Assembly (NCBI RefSeq): GCF_009765365.1
Contig: NZ_VTOM01000018.1
Location: 1-64,000, forward strand
Direction of reading: 5' to 3'
Origin: Antarcticirhabdus aurantiaca
GTDB taxonomy: Bacteria; Pseudomonadota; Alphaproteobacteria; Rhizobiales; Rhizobiaceae
DNA length: 64,000 nucleotides
Below, in pieces: positions 39,881-48,517 of this stretch. A model generated the notes under the pieces. The model ran no database searches and was not told the DNA's origin. It saw nothing but the letters and a program-made list of their open reading frames with translations. The position numbers and the translations under genes were made by a program. Each line of letters starts with the position of its first letter. The first letter of the stretch is position 1.

Positions 39881-40705
39881 TCAGCCGTCGCTGGCCGACG
39901 CCCCAGCGTCATTCGCCTTGAGCATCGACCAGGTGTTGCGCTGGTCGAGCATTGACTTGAGATAGGCGACGTTGGCGGCGGCCTCGGTCGGATCGAGCTC
40001 GGCGGACGCGATTTGCTGCGCTTCATCGAAGCGGCCCTGGAGGCCGACTACGAGGGCCAGGTTCTGGCGCACGCGGCTGTCCGCGCCGGGCAGGCGAACG
40101 GCCGAGCGCAGGTAGGACTCGGCCGACTTCAGGTCGTTGGCGAGAAGGTGCGACATGCCGAGGTTCGACAGCACCGAGGGCTCGTTGGGCTGGATGTCGA
40201 GCGCCTTGCGATAATAGACGCGCGCTTCGTCCGGCCGGCCGAGCTGGTCGAGGATCGCGCCTTCCGCCGAATAAAGCCGCCAATCGGGATAGTCGGGCGT
40301 CTGGGCGCGGCGAACCGTGTCGAGCGCCTTTTCCAGCTCGCCCGCCGCCGCCAGGGCCTTGCCGTAGGAGGCGAGGACGTCGCGGTCCTTCGGATGGGCG
40401 ATCGCCACCTGCTGCATGACGGCGAGGCTCTGGTCGTTGCGGCCCGTCATCTGGAGCGCCGAGGCGTAGGCGAGGCCGATGCCCTTGTCCTGCGGGCTGC
40501 GCTGGTAGGCCATACCGTAGGAGCGCACCGCCGCCTCGATCTGGCCGGGGGAGGTCGGCCCCGCCGAACGCTCGCCGCCGCGGGCGATCGAGCCCGTCGT
40601 CATCGGCGACACGCCCGCCGAGGCGCAGCCCCCGAGCGTCGCCGCACCGGCGAGAAGGAGGGCCGCCAGCGCCGGCCGGCGCAGCGTGGAAAGGGCGCGG
40701 GACAT
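39881..40705 (-). CDS. tadD: Tad pilus TPR lipoprotein TadD
   Basis: The 274-residue lipoprotein has a lipobox signal (LAGAATLGGCASAG, Cys about residue 27) and at least four tetratricopeptide repeats (about 60-250), for example ALQMTGRNDQSLAVMQQVAI and QLGRPDEARVYYRKALDIQP. TadD-type lipoproteins are needed for pilus secretion, perhaps by localising the secretin. It is convergent with tadC and so not in the main operon; in many genomes it is co-directional. Confidence 0.88.
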   Translation of the reverse strand: MSRALSTLRRPALAALLLAGAATLGGCASAGVSPMTTGSIARGGERSAGPTSPGQIEAAVRSYGMAYQRSPQDKGIGLAYASALQMTGRNDQSLAVMQQVAIAHPKDRDVLASYGKALAAAGELEKALDTVRRAQTPDYPDWRLYSAEGAILDQLGRPDEARVYYRKALDIQPNEPSVLSNLGMSHLLANDLKSAESYLRSAVRLPGADSRVRQNLALVVGLQGRFDEAQQIASAELDPTEAAANVAYLKSMLDQRNTWSMLKANDAGASASDG

Positions 40706-40849
40706 GAAGGCTCCGATGCTCTATGGCGGTGATGCGGGGCGTCTCGTTCGCGGCCCCGCCGCCGTCCTGCCGACAATATTTCGTTAACCCTAACGAGGTG
40801 TTAACCGGCCGCGCGGATCATCCTGCTCGCAGCCCAGCGGAAGCCACCC

Positions 40850-42256
40850 ATGTCCGACACGTCCAGCCATCCGACCGACAGCGCCGTCCTGCGGATCGTC
40901 ACGAAAGCCGGCGTGAAGCGCCTCGACGGGGTGATCGGCGAGCACGCCCGCCGCATGCGCTTCTCCGGTGCCGCGGGCTCGGTGCTGGTCGTCCCGCCGC
41001 TCGACGGGGCGCCGGCGACGGCGCTTCTCGGGCTCGGCTCGGAAGGCGAGCACGGCGCGGCCGAGGCGGCGCTCCTGTTCGGTCACCTGCCGGCGCACCT
41101 GCCGGACGGCGCCTGGCGCTTTGAGCCGGAGGCGGGGGAGAGCGCCCCCGCGATCGATCCGACGCTCGCGCTCTTCGCCTTCCGAGCCGGGGCCTACCGC
41201 TTCGAGCGCTACAAGACCGCCGCGAGGAGCGACGACGAGGCGCCGACCTTGAGCGTGCCCGGCGCCGACGAGGCGATGGCGGCCGAGCTCGCGGAAGCGG
41301 TGCGGCTGGTGCGCGACCTCATCAACACGCCCGCCAACGACCTCGGGCCGGCCGAGATCGCGGACGCCGCCCGCGCGCTGGCCGAGCGTCACGGCGCGGC
41401 GATCACCGTCACCGACGGGCAGGCGCTGCGCGAGGGTTTCCCGCTGATCCACGCGGTCGGTCAGGCGAGCGAGCGGGGGCCGCGCCTCGTCGATCTCGTC
41501 TGGGGCGCGGAGGGCGCGCCCAAGGTGACGCTGGTCGGCAAGGGTGTCGTCTTCGACACGGGCGGCCTCGACATCAAGCCGGCCTCCGGCATGCTCCTGA
41601 TGAAGAAGGACATGGGCGGGGCGGCCAACGTCCTCGGCCTCGCGCACCTCGTGATGGCGCGGAGGCTTCCCGTTCGCCTGCGGGTCCTGATCCCGACCGT
41701 CGAGAACGCCATTTCCGGCACCGCCTTCCGCCCGGGCGATGTCTTCCCGAGCCGCAAGGGCAAGACGGTCGAGATCGGCAACACCGACGCGGAAGGCCGC
41801 CTCATTCTCGCCGATGCCCTGGCGCTCGCCGATGAGGAAGCGCCCGACCTCATCGTAGACATGGCGACGCTGACCGGCGCGGCGCGCGTCGCGCTCGGCC
41901 CCGACCTGCCGCCCTTCTTCACCGACGACGAGGCGTTCGCCGTCGAGCTTGCCGACGCCGCCGTCGCCGCCGCCGATCCGCTGTGGCGGCTGCCGCTGTG
42001 GAAGCCCTACAAGGCGAACCTCGCCTCCAAGATCGCCGACACCAACAACGTCACCACCGACGGCTTCGCCGGGGCCGTGACCGCGGCGCTGTTCCTGCAG
42101 GGCTTCGTCGAGAAGGCCGCGACCTGGGTCCACCTCGACGTCTATGGCTGGCGCCCGAAGGCCGGCGCGCTCGGCCCAGTCGGCGGCGAGGCGCAGGGCA
42201 TCCGGGCGCTCTTCGCTCTCATCGCCGCCCGTTATGCGAAGGATGCCTCCCGGTGA
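40850..42256 (+). CDS. Leucyl aminopeptidase family (M17) protein
   Basis: The 468-residue cytosolic dizinc peptidase has the M17 C-terminal domain: LVGKGVVFDTGGLDIKPASG with the metal lysine and aspartate, KKDMGGAANVLG and the signature NTDAEGRLILADAL (about residue 308). It releases N-terminal residues from peptides. The N-terminal macro-like domain (1-165) is divergent, as in alphaproteobacterial cytosol-aminopeptidase-like proteins, so PepA-type DNA binding is not implied. It overlaps the NlpC/P60 gene by four bases (GTGA). Two TTAACC motifs occur upstream (40784 and 40801). Confidence 0.93.
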   Translation: MSDTSSHPTDSAVLRIVTKAGVKRLDGVIGEHARRMRFSGAAGSVLVVPPLDGAPATALLGLGSEGEHGAAEAALLFGHLPAHLPDGAWRFEPEAGESAPAIDPTLALFAFRAGAYRFERYKTAARSDDEAPTLSVPGADEAMAAELAEAVRLVRDLINTPANDLGPAEIADAARALAERHGAAITVTDGQALREGFPLIHAVGQASERGPRLVDLVWGAEGAPKVTLVGKGVVFDTGGLDIKPASGMLLMKKDMGGAANVLGLAHLVMARRLPVRLRVLIPTVENAISGTAFRPGDVFPSRKGKTVEIGNTDAEGRLILADALALADEEAPDLIVDMATLTGAARVALGPDLPPFFTDDEAFAVELADAAVAAADPLWRLPLWKPYKANLASKIADTNNVTTDGFAGAVTAALFLQGFVEKAATWVHLDVYGWRPKAGALGPVGGEAQGIRALFALIAARYAKDASR

Positions 42257-43113
42257 CCGAGCTGCCCGACCGCCGCCTCCACGCCTTTCGCCCGGACCTC
42301 GCCGACATCAGGCTCGAGGGCCGCGTTCCGGCCGAGCGCTTCGTCGAGGGGATCCCGGCGCGCGTGTCCGCGCCGCTCGCGCCGCTGCGCCGGAGCCCGT
42401 CGTCGGGCGCCATGCTGGAGACCGAGGCGCTTTTCGGCGAAACGCTGCGGGTCTTCGAAACGGACGGCGAGGGCTGGTCCTGGGTGCAGCTCGACGGGGA
42501 CGGCTATGTCGGCTACGCGCCGGCGGATGCCCTGACGACGACCGAGACGCCCGCGCCGACGCACCGCGTCGTCGCCCCGCGCACGCTGCTCTTCCCCGGT
42601 CCCGACATCAAGTTGCCGCCGCTCGCCGGCCTGCCGATGGGCGCGCTCGTCACCGCAACAGGCGAGGCAAGCGACCACAATGCGCGCTACCGCCTCGTCG
42701 CGCCCTTCGGCGCGATCGTCGCCCAGCACCTGGAGCCGCTCGACGCCCGGCAGGACGACTTTCCGGCCGTCGCCGAGCGCTTCCTCGGCGCGCCCTATCT
42801 TTGGGGCGGCAAGTCGGCGCTCGGCCTCGACTGCACCGGCCTCGTTCAGGTGGCGCTGGCGATGTGCGGGATCGCCGCGCCCCGCGACAGCGACATGCAG
42901 GAGAAGGCTCTCGGCCAGGCGCTGCCGGCCGAGGCGCCGCGTCGGCGCGGCGACCTCGTCTTCTGGCGCGGCCATGTCGGCATCATGCTCGACGAGGCCC
43001 GGCTCCTTCACGCCAACGCCCACCACATGATGACGGCGATCGAGCCGCTCGCCGAGGCGATCGCGCGCATCGGGGGACGGGGAACGCCGGTCTCCTCGAT
43101 CCGGCGGCTCTAA
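42253..43113 (+). CDS. NlpC/P60-family peptidoglycan endopeptidase with SH3 domains
   Basis: The 286-residue protein has two bacterial SH3-like regions (about 45-105 and 115-160) and an NlpC/P60 domain (about 165-270). The catalytic cysteine is in GLDCTGLVQVA, the histidine in RGHVGIML and the polar third residue in LLHANAHHM. It should cut D-gamma-glutamyl-diaminopimelate bonds in wall peptides. No signal peptide is visible, so it may recycle cytosolic muropeptides, which suits coupling to the aminopeptidase. The GTG start overlaps the previous stop. Confidence 0.92.
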   Translation: MTELPDRRLHAFRPDLADIRLEGRVPAERFVEGIPARVSAPLAPLRRSPSSGAMLETEALFGETLRVFETDGEGWSWVQLDGDGYVGYAPADALTTTETPAPTHRVVAPRTLLFPGPDIKLPPLAGLPMGALVTATGEASDHNARYRLVAPFGAIVAQHLEPLDARQDDFPAVAERFLGAPYLWGGKSALGLDCTGLVQVALAMCGIAAPRDSDMQEKALGQALPAEAPRRRGDLVFWRGHVGIMLDEARLLHANAHHMMTAIEPLAEAIARIGGRGTPVSSIRRL

Positions 43114-43144
43114 ACGCCGCCTGAAGCCGCCGGGGCCGCGCGCC

Positions 43145-44089
43145 TCAGTAGCCCCGCTTCCGGTCCACCAGGTTCTGCAGCGCTTCGCCGCGCTCGGCGG
43201 CTTCGATCTGGCGCATGATGATCGGCGCCAGCGCCGGGGCCGAGGAGGCTGCGGCGATGTGGGGCGTGACGAAGACGCGGGGGTGGCGCCAGAGGGGGCT
43301 GGCAGCCGGCAGCGGCTCGGTCTCGAAGACGTCGAGCGAGGCCTCGGACAGGCGGCCGCTGTCCAGGGCTTCGAGGATGTCGGCCTCGTTCTGAAGGCCG
43401 CCGCGGCCCGCATTGATCAGAACCGGCCCCTCGCCGAGCGGGGTGCGATGCTTCAGCCGCGCGAAGAGCCGGGCGTCGAGGATGCCGCGCGTGTCGGCCG
43501 TCAGCGGCAGGAGAACGAGAAGGATGTCGCTGCGGCCGAGCACCGCGGACAGGCCGTCCTCGCCGGGCAGGACCTCGATGGAGGCGTGGTGCTTCGCCGT
43601 TCGGCTCCAGCCGAGCACGCGGAAGCCGAGGGCCGCGAGCTTCTCGCCCGCGTCGCGACCGAGCTCGCCGAAGCCGAGGATGCCGACGGTCAGCTCGGAG
43701 GCCGCCGGCTGTCCGCGCTCGATCCAGACGCTCTTGTTCTGCGCCTCGCGATAGAAGCGCCCGCGCCGGGCGTGATCGAGGACGCGCCAGACGGCGTATT
43801 CCGTCATGCGGGCGGTGAGGTCGCCGGCGACGATCCGCGCCACCGGCACGTCCGGCAGGTCCGGCATGGCGAGGAGGTGGTCGACGCCCGCGCCGAGCGA
43901 GAACACCGCGCGAAGGTTCGGCAGCGCCGACAGCGCGCCGGCCGGCGGCTTCCAGACGACGGCGTAGCGGATCTCCGGGTCGCCGGCGCCGTCCGGCAGG
44001 ACGCGGATGGTCCGCCCGGGCGCTGCGGCCTCCAGCGCGGCGGCCCATTCGGCGGGATCGAAGCCTGTGACGGCGAGAAGGACGCTCAT
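43145..44089 (-). CDS. D-2-hydroxyacid dehydrogenase, glyoxylate/hydroxypyruvate reductase A-like
   Basis: The 314-residue NAD(P)-dependent enzyme begins MSVLLAVTGFDPAEWAAALE. It has NLRAVFSLGAGVDHLL, the Rossmann motif VGILGFGELGRDAGEKLAAL, the catalytic arginine in LINAGRGGLQ, the glutamate in LDVFETEPLP and the histidine in TPHIAAASS. This is the GhrA layout, which reduces glyoxylate or hydroxypyruvate. It overlaps the NUDIX gene by four bases. Confidence 0.9.
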   Translation of the reverse strand: MSVLLAVTGFDPAEWAAALEAAAPGRTIRVLPDGAGDPEIRYAVVWKPPAGALSALPNLRAVFSLGAGVDHLLAMPDLPDVPVARIVAGDLTARMTEYAVWRVLDHARRGRFYREAQNKSVWIERGQPAASELTVGILGFGELGRDAGEKLAALGFRVLGWSRTAKHHASIEVLPGEDGLSAVLGRSDILLVLLPLTADTRGILDARLFARLKHRTPLGEGPVLINAGRGGLQNEADILEALDSGRLSEASLDVFETEPLPAASPLWRHPRVFVTPHIAAASSAPALAPIIMRQIEAAERGEALQNLVDRKRGY

Positions 44090-44745
44090 GCTTCGGTTCC
44101 CGAGCCGATGGTCGCCTCGGCGGCGAGAAGGGCGGCGCGGGCGCGGCCGTGCCGCGCGAACCAGTGCGCCGCGCCGATCAGGAAGGCGTTGAGGACGCGG
44201 CCTTCGTCGACAGCGGCCACGAGCTCGTCGGCCGGCACCGCGAAGGGGCGGATGTCCTCGTCCTCGTCGTCGATGCCGGCCGAGGTGCCGAGCTGGGACG
44301 AATCCACCAGAGCGAGGAAGATGTGGCCCATCTCGTCGCAGAAGCCAGGGGAGGTGAGGACCGAGTAGCAGAAGGAGACAGCGCGGGCGCGAAGGCCGGT
44401 CTCCTCCTCCAGCTCGCGCGCGGCGGTCGCCTCCATCGCCTCGCCCTCGTCGAGGAGGCCGGCCGGCAGCTCGACGGCCGCCGCCTCCTTCGTCGCGAGC
44501 GCGTGGCCGATGCGGAACTGGCGGATGAGGACGATCCGGTCGGCGACCGGGTCGTAGGGGATGATCACGGCTGCCGGGCGGCAGCGCACGAACTCGCGGC
44601 GCATCGGCCCGATCTCGCGGGTGCCGTCGAGGCTGCGATGGGTGACGGTCGCGGCTTCCAGCGGGCGGAAGCCGTCGGCGACGCGGCTGACCTCGACCGA
44701 GCAGTCGAGGGGCAGGTCGGCGATGACGTCGAGGGACGAACTCAT
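44086..44745 (-). CDS. NUDIX hydrolase, ADP-ribose pyrophosphatase-like
   Basis: The 219-residue protein carries the NUDIX box GLLDEGEAMEATAARELEEE (about 96-115) and upstream VELPA, as in ADP-ribose and sugar-nucleotide pyrophosphatases (NudF group). The Pro about 15 residues after the box, in TSPGFCDEMGHIFLA, fits ADP-ribose preference. It lies three bases after the yejF stop on the same strand and is coupled to the reductase, so both may be at the tail of the transporter transcript. Confidence 0.88.
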   Translation of the reverse strand: MSSSLDVIADLPLDCSVEVSRVADGFRPLEAATVTHRSLDGTREIGPMRREFVRCRPAAVIIPYDPVADRIVLIRQFRIGHALATKEAAAVELPAGLLDEGEAMEATAARELEEETGLRARAVSFCYSVLTSPGFCDEMGHIFLALVDSSQLGTSAGIDDEDEDIRPFAVPADELVAAVDEGRVLNAFLIGAAHWFARHGRARAALLAAEATIGSGTEA

Positions 44746-44748
44746 GCT

Positions 44749-46389
44749 CTACTCCGATACGGCGCCGGTCGGCGCGGCCTCGATGGCGAAGGCGGCGGCC
44801 ATGAGGGCCTTGGTGTACTCGGTCTGCGGCGCCTCGAAGATCTGGCGCGCGGGCCCGCGCTCGACCACCTGGCCCTGGCGCATGACGACGACCTCGTTGG
44901 CCAGCGCCCGCACGACCTTGAGATCGTGGCTGATGAAGAGGTAGGCGAGGCCGTGCCGCGTCTGGAGGTCGCGCAGGAGATCGACGACCTGCGCCTGGAC
45001 GCTCATGTCTAGCGCCGAGGTCGGCTCGTCCAGCATGACGAAGCGCGGCTCCAGCACCATGGCGCGGGCGATCGCCACGCGCTGGCGCTGGCCGCCGGAG
45101 AACTCGTGCGGGTAGCGGAAGCGCGTCGCCGGATCGAGGCCGACCTCCTGTAGGACGGACACGACGCGGGCGTCGCGCTCGGCGGCCGACAGGTTCCTGC
45201 GGTGGACGAGAAGGCCTTCGGCGATGATGTCGGCGATGGGCATGCGCGGCGAGAGCGAGCCGAACGGATCCTGGAAGACGATCTGCATGCGGTCGCGGTA
45301 AAGGCGCATCGCCTTGAAGGAGCGCTCGTCGATGCGCGCGCCGTCGAAGCGGATCTCGCCTTTTGAGCCGATCATCCGGCACATGGCGAGGCCCAGCGTC
45401 GTCTTGCCCGAGCCGGACTCGCCGACGACGCCGACCGTCTGGCCGGCGCGCACCGTCAGGTCGATGCCGTCGACGGCCTTCACGTGGCCGGTGACCTTGC
45501 GCATGAAGCCGGTGCGGATCGGGAACCAGACCTTGAGGTCCTTGGCCTCGGCGACCACCGGGGCGCCGGGATCGGCCTCGGGCGGACGCCCCTTGGGCTC
45601 GGCGGCGAGAAGGTGGCGTGTGTAGTCGTGCCGCGGGTTCGCGAAGATATTGGCGGTCGGCCCCTCCTCGACGATCTTCCCCTTGTACATGACGCAGACC
45701 CGGTCGGCGATGCGCCGGACGATTCCGAGATCGTGGGTGATGAACAGCATCGCCATGCCGCGCGCCACCTGCTGCTCCTTGAGGAGCTTCAGGATCTGCG
45801 CCTGAACGGTGACGTCGAGGGCGGTCGTCGGCTCGTCGGCGATGAGGAGCTTGGGCTCGTTGGCGAGCGCCATGGCGATCATCACGCGCTGGCGCTGGCC
45901 GCCGGAGAGCTGGTGCGGAAAGGCGCCGAGGCGGCTTTCGGGATCGCGGATGCCGACCTGGGTGAGAAGCTCCAGCGTGCGCTGGCGCGCCGCCGCGCGG
46001 CCGAGCCCGCGATGGATGGAGAGCACCTCGCTCACCTGCCGCTCGATCGTGTGGAGCGGGTTGAGGGAGCTCATCGGCTCCTGGAAGATCATCGAGATGT
46101 CGTTGCCGCGCACGCGCCGCAGGATCTTCTCGTCCGCGGCGAGGAGGTCCGTTCCGTTGAAGCGGATCGCGCCGGTCGGATGGCTCGCGGCGGGATATTG
46201 CAGGAGCTTGAGGACGGACAGCGCCGAGACCGACTTGCCCGAGCCGGATTCGCCGACGAGCGCCAGCGTCTCGCCCGGCAGGATGCGGAAGCTGACGCGG
46301 TCGACGGCCGTCGCGACCTTGCCCTCGCTGCGGAAGGCGACGGACAGGTCCTCGACGGAGAGGAGGGGGGTGGGAGCTGCGGCGGTCAT
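44749..46389 (-). CDS. yejF: Oligopeptide/microcin-C-type ABC importer ATPase (YejF-like)
   Basis: The 546-residue protein carries two ATPase domains in tandem. Each has Walker A (GESGSGKSVSALSVL, GESGSGKTTLGLAM), signature (LSGGQRQRV, FSGGQRQRV) and Walker B (LLIADEPTTALDV, FVMLDEPTSALDM), with the oligopeptide-binding C-terminal tail of OppD/F type between them. It energises YejB/YejE. The start overlaps the upstream PIN gene by four bases (ATGA); the frame extends to 46509, but only MTAAAPTPLLSVEDLSV matches family N-termini. The unusual feature is that three short genes separate it from yejE. Confidence 0.95.
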   Translation of the reverse strand: MTAAAPTPLLSVEDLSVAFRSEGKVATAVDRVSFRILPGETLALVGESGSGKSVSALSVLKLLQYPAASHPTGAIRFNGTDLLAADEKILRRVRGNDISMIFQEPMSSLNPLHTIERQVSEVLSIHRGLGRAAARQRTLELLTQVGIRDPESRLGAFPHQLSGGQRQRVMIAMALANEPKLLIADEPTTALDVTVQAQILKLLKEQQVARGMAMLFITHDLGIVRRIADRVCVMYKGKIVEEGPTANIFANPRHDYTRHLLAAEPKGRPPEADPGAPVVAEAKDLKVWFPIRTGFMRKVTGHVKAVDGIDLTVRAGQTVGVVGESGSGKTTLGLAMCRMIGSKGEIRFDGARIDERSFKAMRLYRDRMQIVFQDPFGSLSPRMPIADIIAEGLLVHRRNLSAAERDARVVSVLQEVGLDPATRFRYPHEFSGGQRQRVAIARAMVLEPRFVMLDEPTSALDMSVQAQVVDLLRDLQTRHGLAYLFISHDLKVVRALANEVVVMRQGQVVERGPARQIFEAPQTEYTKALMAAAFAIEAAPTGAVSE

Positions 46390-46829
46390 CGGTTCCGTCC
46401 GATCAGGCTGGCATCTTCGACGTCGACGCGACGCAACCCATCCGGCAGGCGCAGCCGCTTGTCGGACGAAACGACGATGCCGCAGGAAAGCAGCTCGGCC
46501 GTCGCGCAATGGATCGCGTCAGGCGTCTTACCGCCGAGCCGAGCGCGAAGCTCGGCGCTACGCCGGAGCACCGCGCGGTCGACCGGCACGACCGTCATGG
46601 TTTCGTCGCTTTGGAGAAAGCCCTCGTAACCAGCGATGAGGCGAACGTCGCGATCTCGCATCGGGACGACGAGGCATTCGGCGAGGGTCATCTCGCTGGT
46701 CACGAGACGGAACTCTCCCGCCGCGGCTCGGCCGAAAAGGGCCGTGATGCTGCTTTCCTGGCTTTCGACGAAACGGATGATGGCGTTGGCGTCGAGGTAG
46801 ATGCTTCGCTCACCGAGGCTCAATCCCAC
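46386..46829 (-). CDS. PIN-domain toxin, VapC-like, inserted in yej operon
   Basis: The 147-residue protein is a classic PIN nuclease: SIYLDANAIIRFVES holds D13, MTLAECLVVPM the glutamate, GGKTPDAIHCATAELL the third acidic residue and VVSSDKRLRLP the fourth. VapC toxins cleave RNA and are neutralised by a cognate antitoxin. It overlaps the antitoxin-like gene by ten bases and yejF by four, making translation sequential. Base composition is slightly poorer in G+C than the yej genes, consistent with acquisition. Toxicity is inferred. Confidence 0.88.
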   Translation of the reverse strand: MGLSLGERSIYLDANAIIRFVESQESSITALFGRAAAGEFRLVTSEMTLAECLVVPMRDRDVRLIAGYEGFLQSDETMTVVPVDRAVLRRSAELRARLGGKTPDAIHCATAELLSCGIVVSSDKRLRLPDGLRRVDVEDASLIGRNR

Positions 46830-47038
46830 TCGTCCCTCAACGCGCGCACTCGTGCTACCGCTTCTTCGACGCTAGTGTTGCGGTACGCGCCGATACCTCG
46901 AAAACGCATGAATCTCGGCTCAGGGTCGCTCTGTGCAACGTCGACGTGGACCGGCGCCTTGCCGTGAACGCCGCGACCGAGTTCGGACGGAAGTTCGTCC
47001 GGCCTCAGGTCGAGAGTGATGTGCCTGGCCTCGCTCAT
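46820..47038 (-). CDS. Small antitoxin-like protein paired with the PIN toxin
   Basis: The 72-residue protein has a polar N-terminus and the C-terminal IGAYRNTSVEEAVARVRALR followed by DEWD, a helical, toxin-binding-style tail common among VapB-type antitoxins. The N-terminal part (ITLDLRPDELPSELGRGVHG) could form a small beta DNA- or partner-binding unit, but no AbrB or RHH motif is convincing. The stop of the upstream small gene overlaps its ATG (ATGA), and the PIN start lies inside its end. The assignment rests on size, position and tail. Confidence 0.65.
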   Translation of the reverse strand: MSEARHITLDLRPDELPSELGRGVHGKAPVHVDVAQSDPEPRFMRFRGIGAYRNTSVEEAVARVRALRDEWD

Positions 47039-47271
47039 GATCGATCCTCCGATGGTTTGTCACTGAACGTGACGTTGTCGTCCTCGCCCGCATGTGGAAG
47101 ATCGGAAAAGTCCTTGATGTCCAGCTCCCACTCGGAATCCTCGGGGCCGATTTCGGAGACCGTCACCGTAACGCGTAGGGTCGGGTCAAAGTCGCCGCGC
47201 AGCTTCGGGGGCAGGCGCGAGGCGGGATAGTTCAGCGAGACGACCCGCTTGAGCTTGCGGGGCGCTGTCAC
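47035..47271 (-). CDS. Small protein of unknown function at head of PIN cassette
   Basis: The 78-residue protein, translated from a GTG that overlaps the yejE stop (GTGA), reads MTAPRKLKRVVSLNYPASRL at the start, then TLRVTVTVSEIGPEDSEWEL and an acidic polar tail. I do not recognise it. A basic head, a two-strand beta unit and an acidic tail are compatible with an additional antitoxin or regulator. Its overlaps with both neighbours argue that it is translated. Confidence 0.6.
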   Translation of the reverse strand: MTAPRKLKRVVSLNYPASRLPPKLRGDFDPTLRVTVTVSEIGPEDSEWELDIKDFSDLPHAGEDDNVTFSDKPSEDRS

Positions 47272-48515
47272 GCGAAGCTCTTTCTCGGGTCGAAGGCGTC
47301 GCGGACGGCTTCGCCGACGAAGATCAGGAGCGACAGCATGGTCGCGAGGACGACGAAGGTCGAGAGGCCGATCCAGGGAGCCTGGAGGTTGTTGCGGCTC
47401 TGGTTGAGGAGCTCGCCCAGCGACGGGGAGCCCGGCGGCAGGCCGAAGCCGAGATAATCGAGGGCGGTCAGCGACTCGATCGAGCCGTTGAGGATGAAGG
47501 GCAGGAAGGTCAGCGTCGCGACCATGGCGTTGGGCAGGACGTGGCGCACCATGATCGTGCGGTCGCGCACGCCCAGCGCCCGCGCGGCGTTGACGTATTC
47601 GAAGTTGCGGGCGCGCAGGAACTCCGCGCGCACGACGCCCACGAAGGCGACCCAGGAAAAGAGCAGCATGATGCCGAGCAGCACCCAGAAGCCCGGCGGC
47701 AGGATCGCGGCGATGATGAGGAGAAGATAGAGGACGGGGATCGAGGACCAGATCTCGATGAAGCGCTGGAACAGAAGGTCCACCCAGCCGCCGAAATAGC
47801 CCTGCACCGCGCCGGCCGAGACGCCGATGACCGCCGAGGCGAAGGTCAGGATCAGGCCGAACAGCACGGAGATGCGGAAGCCGTAGACGAGGCGCGCGAG
47901 GACGTCCCGCGCCTGGTTGTCGGTGCCCACCCAGTTCCAGTTGCCGATCGTGCAGTTCGGATCGTCGACGCCGAGGGGATAGGCCCGGCAGCGCTCCTCG
48001 GCCGAGAAGGTCCAGGAGGGCGCGGACGGGGCCGGGGTCGGGATGGAATCGTTGACGGTTCCGTAGGAATAGCGCACCGGCGGCCAGATCGCCCATCCGT
48101 TCGCGGCGATCTCCTCCTGGATGAAGGGGTCGCGATAGGTCGTCGTCGGCAGGAAGCCGCCGAAGACCTCCTCGGGATAGTCGACGAGGAGGGGGTAGTA
48201 GAACTCGCCCTTGTAGGAAACGAGGATCGGCTTGTCGTTGAAGATCAGCTCCGCGACCATCGAGATCGCGAAGAGCGCGATGAAGATCCAGAGCGACCAG
48301 TAGCCCCGGCGGTTGGCCTTGAAGTTGCGCCAGCGCCGCTGGTTGAGCGGCGACAGGCGCGAGCGGCGCACGAGCGGGGCCGGCCCGACCTGCGCGATGC
48401 CGGCCGTGTTGAGGCGGGCCTGTTCGGCCGCGTCGAGCGCGGCGGGCTTCACCGGCTTGCCCAACTCGTCGGCGGGCTGCGGGTCGGGGCGGTCGGCTTC
48501 TCGGACCCTGTCCAT
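47268..48515 (-). CDS. yejE: Oligopeptide ABC permease (YejE-like)
   Basis: The 415-residue inner-membrane permease has a long cytosolic N-terminus (about 1-65), a first membrane helix (SLWIFIALFAISMVAELIF), a large periplasmic loop with WNWVGTDNQARDVLARLVYG, and the binding-protein-dependent transport module EYVNAARALGVRDRTIMVRH (the EAA loop). It ends in FVGEAVRDAFDPRKSFA. It pairs with YejB. The start at 48515 lies two bases after the yejB stop; the longer frame is shadow. Confidence 0.95.
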   Translation of the reverse strand: MDRVREADRPDPQPADELGKPVKPAALDAAEQARLNTAGIAQVGPAPLVRRSRLSPLNQRRWRNFKANRRGYWSLWIFIALFAISMVAELIFNDKPILVSYKGEFYYPLLVDYPEEVFGGFLPTTTYRDPFIQEEIAANGWAIWPPVRYSYGTVNDSIPTPAPSAPSWTFSAEERCRAYPLGVDDPNCTIGNWNWVGTDNQARDVLARLVYGFRISVLFGLILTFASAVIGVSAGAVQGYFGGWVDLLFQRFIEIWSSIPVLYLLLIIAAILPPGFWVLLGIMLLFSWVAFVGVVRAEFLRARNFEYVNAARALGVRDRTIMVRHVLPNAMVATLTFLPFILNGSIESLTALDYLGFGLPPGSPSLGELLNQSRNNLQAPWIGLSTFVVLATMLSLLIFVGEAVRDAFDPRKSFA

Positions 48516-48517
48516 GC

